A stretch of DNA of 64,000 nt from an uncultured Pelagibacteraceae bacterium. GTDB taxonomy: Bacteria; Pseudomonadota; Alphaproteobacteria; Pelagibacterales; Pelagibacteraceae. Every line of letters begins with the position of its first letter. The first letter of the stretch is position 1. The notes below the pieces were generated by a model, which had not been told where the DNA came from, searched no databases, and was given only the letters and a program-made list of their open reading frames with translations. Positions 61,455-64,000 of the stretch are shown here, in pieces. The position numbers and the translations under genes are program-made. The stretch spans positions 1 through 64,000 of the forward strand of contig CACPJP010000003.1 of the NCBI GenBank assembly GCA_902634325.1, written 5' to 3'.

Positions 61455-62465
61455 ATGAAAAAAGCAGTTATTTTATTTAATTTAGGTGGTCCCGATAATT
61501 TAGAAAATGTGGAACCGTTTCTCTTTAATTTATTTAACGATCCAGCAATTATTAGTATTCCATCATTTTTAAGATACCCTTTGGCAAAATTTATTTCAAA
61601 AAGAAGAGCACCTATTGCAAGGAATATTTATAGAGAAATGGGAAACAGATCACCCATTCTTGAATTAACAGAGCAGCAAGCAAAGAGTTTAGAAAAAAAT
61701 TTATCAATACAAGGAAACTATAAATGTTTTGTTGTTATGAGATGTTGGCATCCACGTGCAGCTAATGTAATAAAAAAAGTTCAAGTATATAATCCTGAAG
61801 AAATAATACTTTTACCATTGTACCCACAATTTTCTGCCACAACTTCAGGATCATCAATCAATGAGTGGAAGAAATTATGTGAAAAAGAAAACTACAAAGT
61901 AAAGACTAAAACAATTTGTTGTTACCCAACAGAAGACAGTTTTATAGAATCACACGCTTCTTCAATTAAAAGAACAATAAAAAAATTGAATGATAAAAAT
62001 TTTAAATTAATTTTTTCTGCACATGGTTTACCTGAAAGTAAAATTAGAAAAGGTGATCCTTATCAATGGCAAGTTGAAGAGACAGTAAAAGAAATAATGT
62101 TAAAATTAGCAGATGAGAATTTGGATTATGCAATAACCTATCAGAGCCGAGTAGGACCAATGAAATGGATTGGACCATCTACAGATGAAGAAATCGTTAA
62201 GTACTCAAAAGAAAAAAAGGGTTTGGTTGTTGTGCCAGTAGCATTTGTTTCCGAGCATTCAGAAACTTTGGTTGAATTAGACATTGAATATAAAAAATTA
62301 GCTGAAAAAAATGGGTGTAGTTTTTACAAAAGAGTACCAGCTTTGGGAGTTGAAGAAAATTTTATTAAAGCATTAACAAAACTAATTTTAAAACCAGAAG
62401 AAAGAGGAAATTTTGTATCATCTCTCACCTGTCCCAATAAATTTACAAAGTGCCCGTGTAAATGA
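61455..62465 (+). CDS. hemH: Ferrochelatase
   Basis: AVILFNLGGPDNLENVEPFLFNLFND, FSAHGLPES, PVAFVSEHSETLVELD. Confidence 0.97.
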   Translation: MKKAVILFNLGGPDNLENVEPFLFNLFNDPAIISIPSFLRYPLAKFISKRRAPIARNIYREMGNRSPILELTEQQAKSLEKNLSIQGNYKCFVVMRCWHPRAANVIKKVQVYNPEEIILLPLYPQFSATTSGSSINEWKKLCEKENYKVKTKTICCYPTEDSFIESHASSIKRTIKKLNDKNFKLIFSAHGLPESKIRKGDPYQWQVEETVKEIMLKLADENLDYAITYQSRVGPMKWIGPSTDEEIVKYSKEKKGLVVVPVAFVSEHSETLVELDIEYKKLAEKNGCSFYKRVPALGVEENFIKALTKLILKPEERGNFVSSLTCPNKFTKCPCK

Positions 62466-63628
62466 AAAAACTTTTAGGAATCTTAGTTTTAAGTTTGTGT
62501 TTTATTAATACTGCTGCAGCAAATATTAAAAAACCAAAGATTCAAAACATTGGAGTAGTTTTTCCAATTATAGAAAATAAAAAATTTCCTTGTAGAGTAA
62601 ATGCTATTTATACACCAATAAAACCAATAGAAGAAGTTAAGGCACCATCCGGATATGGTTTAGATGATAGATTTAACTATACTTACGATCGTATAGAAAA
62701 AGTAAGTGTAAGTTGTTCTAGCGGTGATCTTAAAGCTTGCGAGTCTATATATAAAACATTATTAAGCTGGGCGGAATCAAATGCAGCCAAAAGAACAGGA
62801 CCTTCTGATGAGGATGGAAGACATTGGAATGATACTTTGACAGTTAATTTATATGTAGCCGCTCCAATGATAACTGCATATTCTTTTGTAATACAAAGAA
62901 TTGATATTCCCCAAGAGGAAGATAAAAAAATTAAAAAATGGTTAAAAAAAATAGTTAGAAGAAATCAACATCTTATGTATGATAAAACTTACGATTATGG
63001 AGGTGCACGAGGAATACCCAAGAGAGCCCATAACCATGCGCTTTCATCAGCTATGTCACATTTATCATTAGCAATTCTTTTAGGTGATAACAAAACTTTT
63101 AAAAAACCATTTAAAAATTGGATAGGTGCTGTTAAGTACCAGCGTAAAGATGGAAGCCTTCCTATTGAAACCAGAAGAGGTGGAAGAGCAATGTTTTATC
63201 AAGGTAGAGCAATGACCGCACTTGCCACAATTGCCGTGATGGCGGAAAATCAAAATATTGATATATGGAATATGAAATTTAAGAAAATTAAAGACTATCA
63301 TAACATTGTAAAATTTTTTGTTGATTTTGCTGAAAATCCAGAGATAGTTTTTAAGTATGCGAAGGAAAATAGGCATCCTGGTCCTGCTAAAGATTATAAA
63401 AATCAAGATTTAGATAGTAGCGGATCTGTTTGGGGTTGGGTTCCTGCATATGTAAGCAGATTCCCAAATCATGAAAATATAAAAAGAATTAAATCTTGGA
63501 AAAAAGAAAATATGAACAAATATCAAAGATTAATGCGTAGTGCTCTGGATGGAGTTGGAACTAGCTATGTAGATTTTGCAGCTTCTTGGAACGTAGGGGC
63601 TGAACCAAATTGTCATTTTGTAAAATGA
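62462..63628 (+). CDS. Secreted alginate lyase-like protein
   Basis: Signal peptide; (a/a) helical layout, KDGSLPIETRRGGRAMFYQGRAMTAL region similar to alginate lyase domain. Confidence 0.7.
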   Translation: MKKLLGILVLSLCFINTAAANIKKPKIQNIGVVFPIIENKKFPCRVNAIYTPIKPIEEVKAPSGYGLDDRFNYTYDRIEKVSVSCSSGDLKACESIYKTLLSWAESNAAKRTGPSDEDGRHWNDTLTVNLYVAAPMITAYSFVIQRIDIPQEEDKKIKKWLKKIVRRNQHLMYDKTYDYGGARGIPKRAHNHALSSAMSHLSLAILLGDNKTFKKPFKNWIGAVKYQRKDGSLPIETRRGGRAMFYQGRAMTALATIAVMAENQNIDIWNMKFKKIKDYHNIVKFFVDFAENPEIVFKYAKENRHPGPAKDYKNQDLDSSGSVWGWVPAYVSRFPNHENIKRIKSWKKENMNKYQRLMRSALDGVGTSYVDFAASWNVGAEPNCHFVK

Positions 63629-64000
63629 ACACATATTTATTATTTAAATCTCTTCATTTAATTGCAGTCATATCCTGGATGGCTGGCTTATTATATTTAC
63701 CAAGAATTTTTGTGTACCATGTTGAAAATTATGAAAAGAAAGAAACTCTAGATATTTTTGAAACTATGGAAAGAAGACTTTATAATTACATAATGAGACC
63801 AGCAATGCTCTTTGCCTGGATATTTGGGATTGTCTTAATTTATTTAAATGGTCTAGATGTTTTGGCTAATTTATGGATCCAAATCAAACTTGCTTTAGTA
63901 ATTCTTTTGTCTATTTATCATGAATATTTAGGCAAATGTCTCAGTCAGCTTAAAAATAGAACAAACACAAAAAGTGCTAAATTTTATCGTTATATAAATG
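63625..64000 (+). CDS. hemJ: HemJ-like protoporphyrinogen IX oxidase (partial, runs off window end)
   Basis: Translation from ATG 63625: MNTYLLFKSLHLIAVISWMAGLLYLPRIFVYHVENYEKKETLDIFETMERRLYNYIMRPAMLFAWIFG... Confidence 0.9.
   Translation, partial: MNTYLLFKSLHLIAVISWMAGLLYLPRIFVYHVENYEKKETLDIFETMERRLYNYIMRPAMLFAWIFGIVLIYLNGLDVLANLWIQIKLALVILLSIYHEYLGKCLSQLKNRTNTKSAKFYRYIN

Noticed and set aside
1-64000. CRISPR arrays, prophage, IS elements, toxin-antitoxin or other defence systems
   Set aside because: No repeat-spacer pattern, integrase, transposase or structural phage genes were seen in the ORFs provided or by reading the spacers

Overview
AT-rich, gene-dense alphaproteobacterial chromosome segment; gene content and order fit the SAR11/Pelagibacterales clade (inference from protein families and synteny, no search run). 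About 60 genes are supportable. Left part: rpsP(partial)-ffh | dapF-ftsY. Next is a long minus-strand block with amidase, a TRAP transporter, glcDEF and other 2-hydroxyacid enzymes, an aminotransferase, and cytochrome c maturation genes (ccmCDEFGH). Middle: argG, folD, hemCD, tsaD, acs, sodium:solute symporters, rpe, purH, one tRNA-Gly(GCC). Right: hemE | PpsR-maf-aroE-coaE-dnaQ, secB, hslUV, hisB-hisA-hisF-hisE, ftsK, hemH, an alginate-lyase-like gene, and hemJ (partial). I saw no CRISPR array, prophage or transposase. Items most worth a second look: (1) a compact multi-hairpin RNA candidate directly upstream of ffh (1649-1738); (2) the hemE/PpsR intergenic region (48332-48598), which has the hallmarks of an alphaproteobacterial oriC; (3) a two-hairpin element with a purine/pyrimidine-rich loop between hspQ and ccmC; (4) no hisH between hisB and hisA; (5) lysine-rich N-terminal extensions on Acs and ArgG; (6) an unlisted 44-aa membrane ORF after hisE; (7) an EF-hand-like loop in an SSS symporter; (8) an alginate-lyase-like gene between hemH and hemJ.
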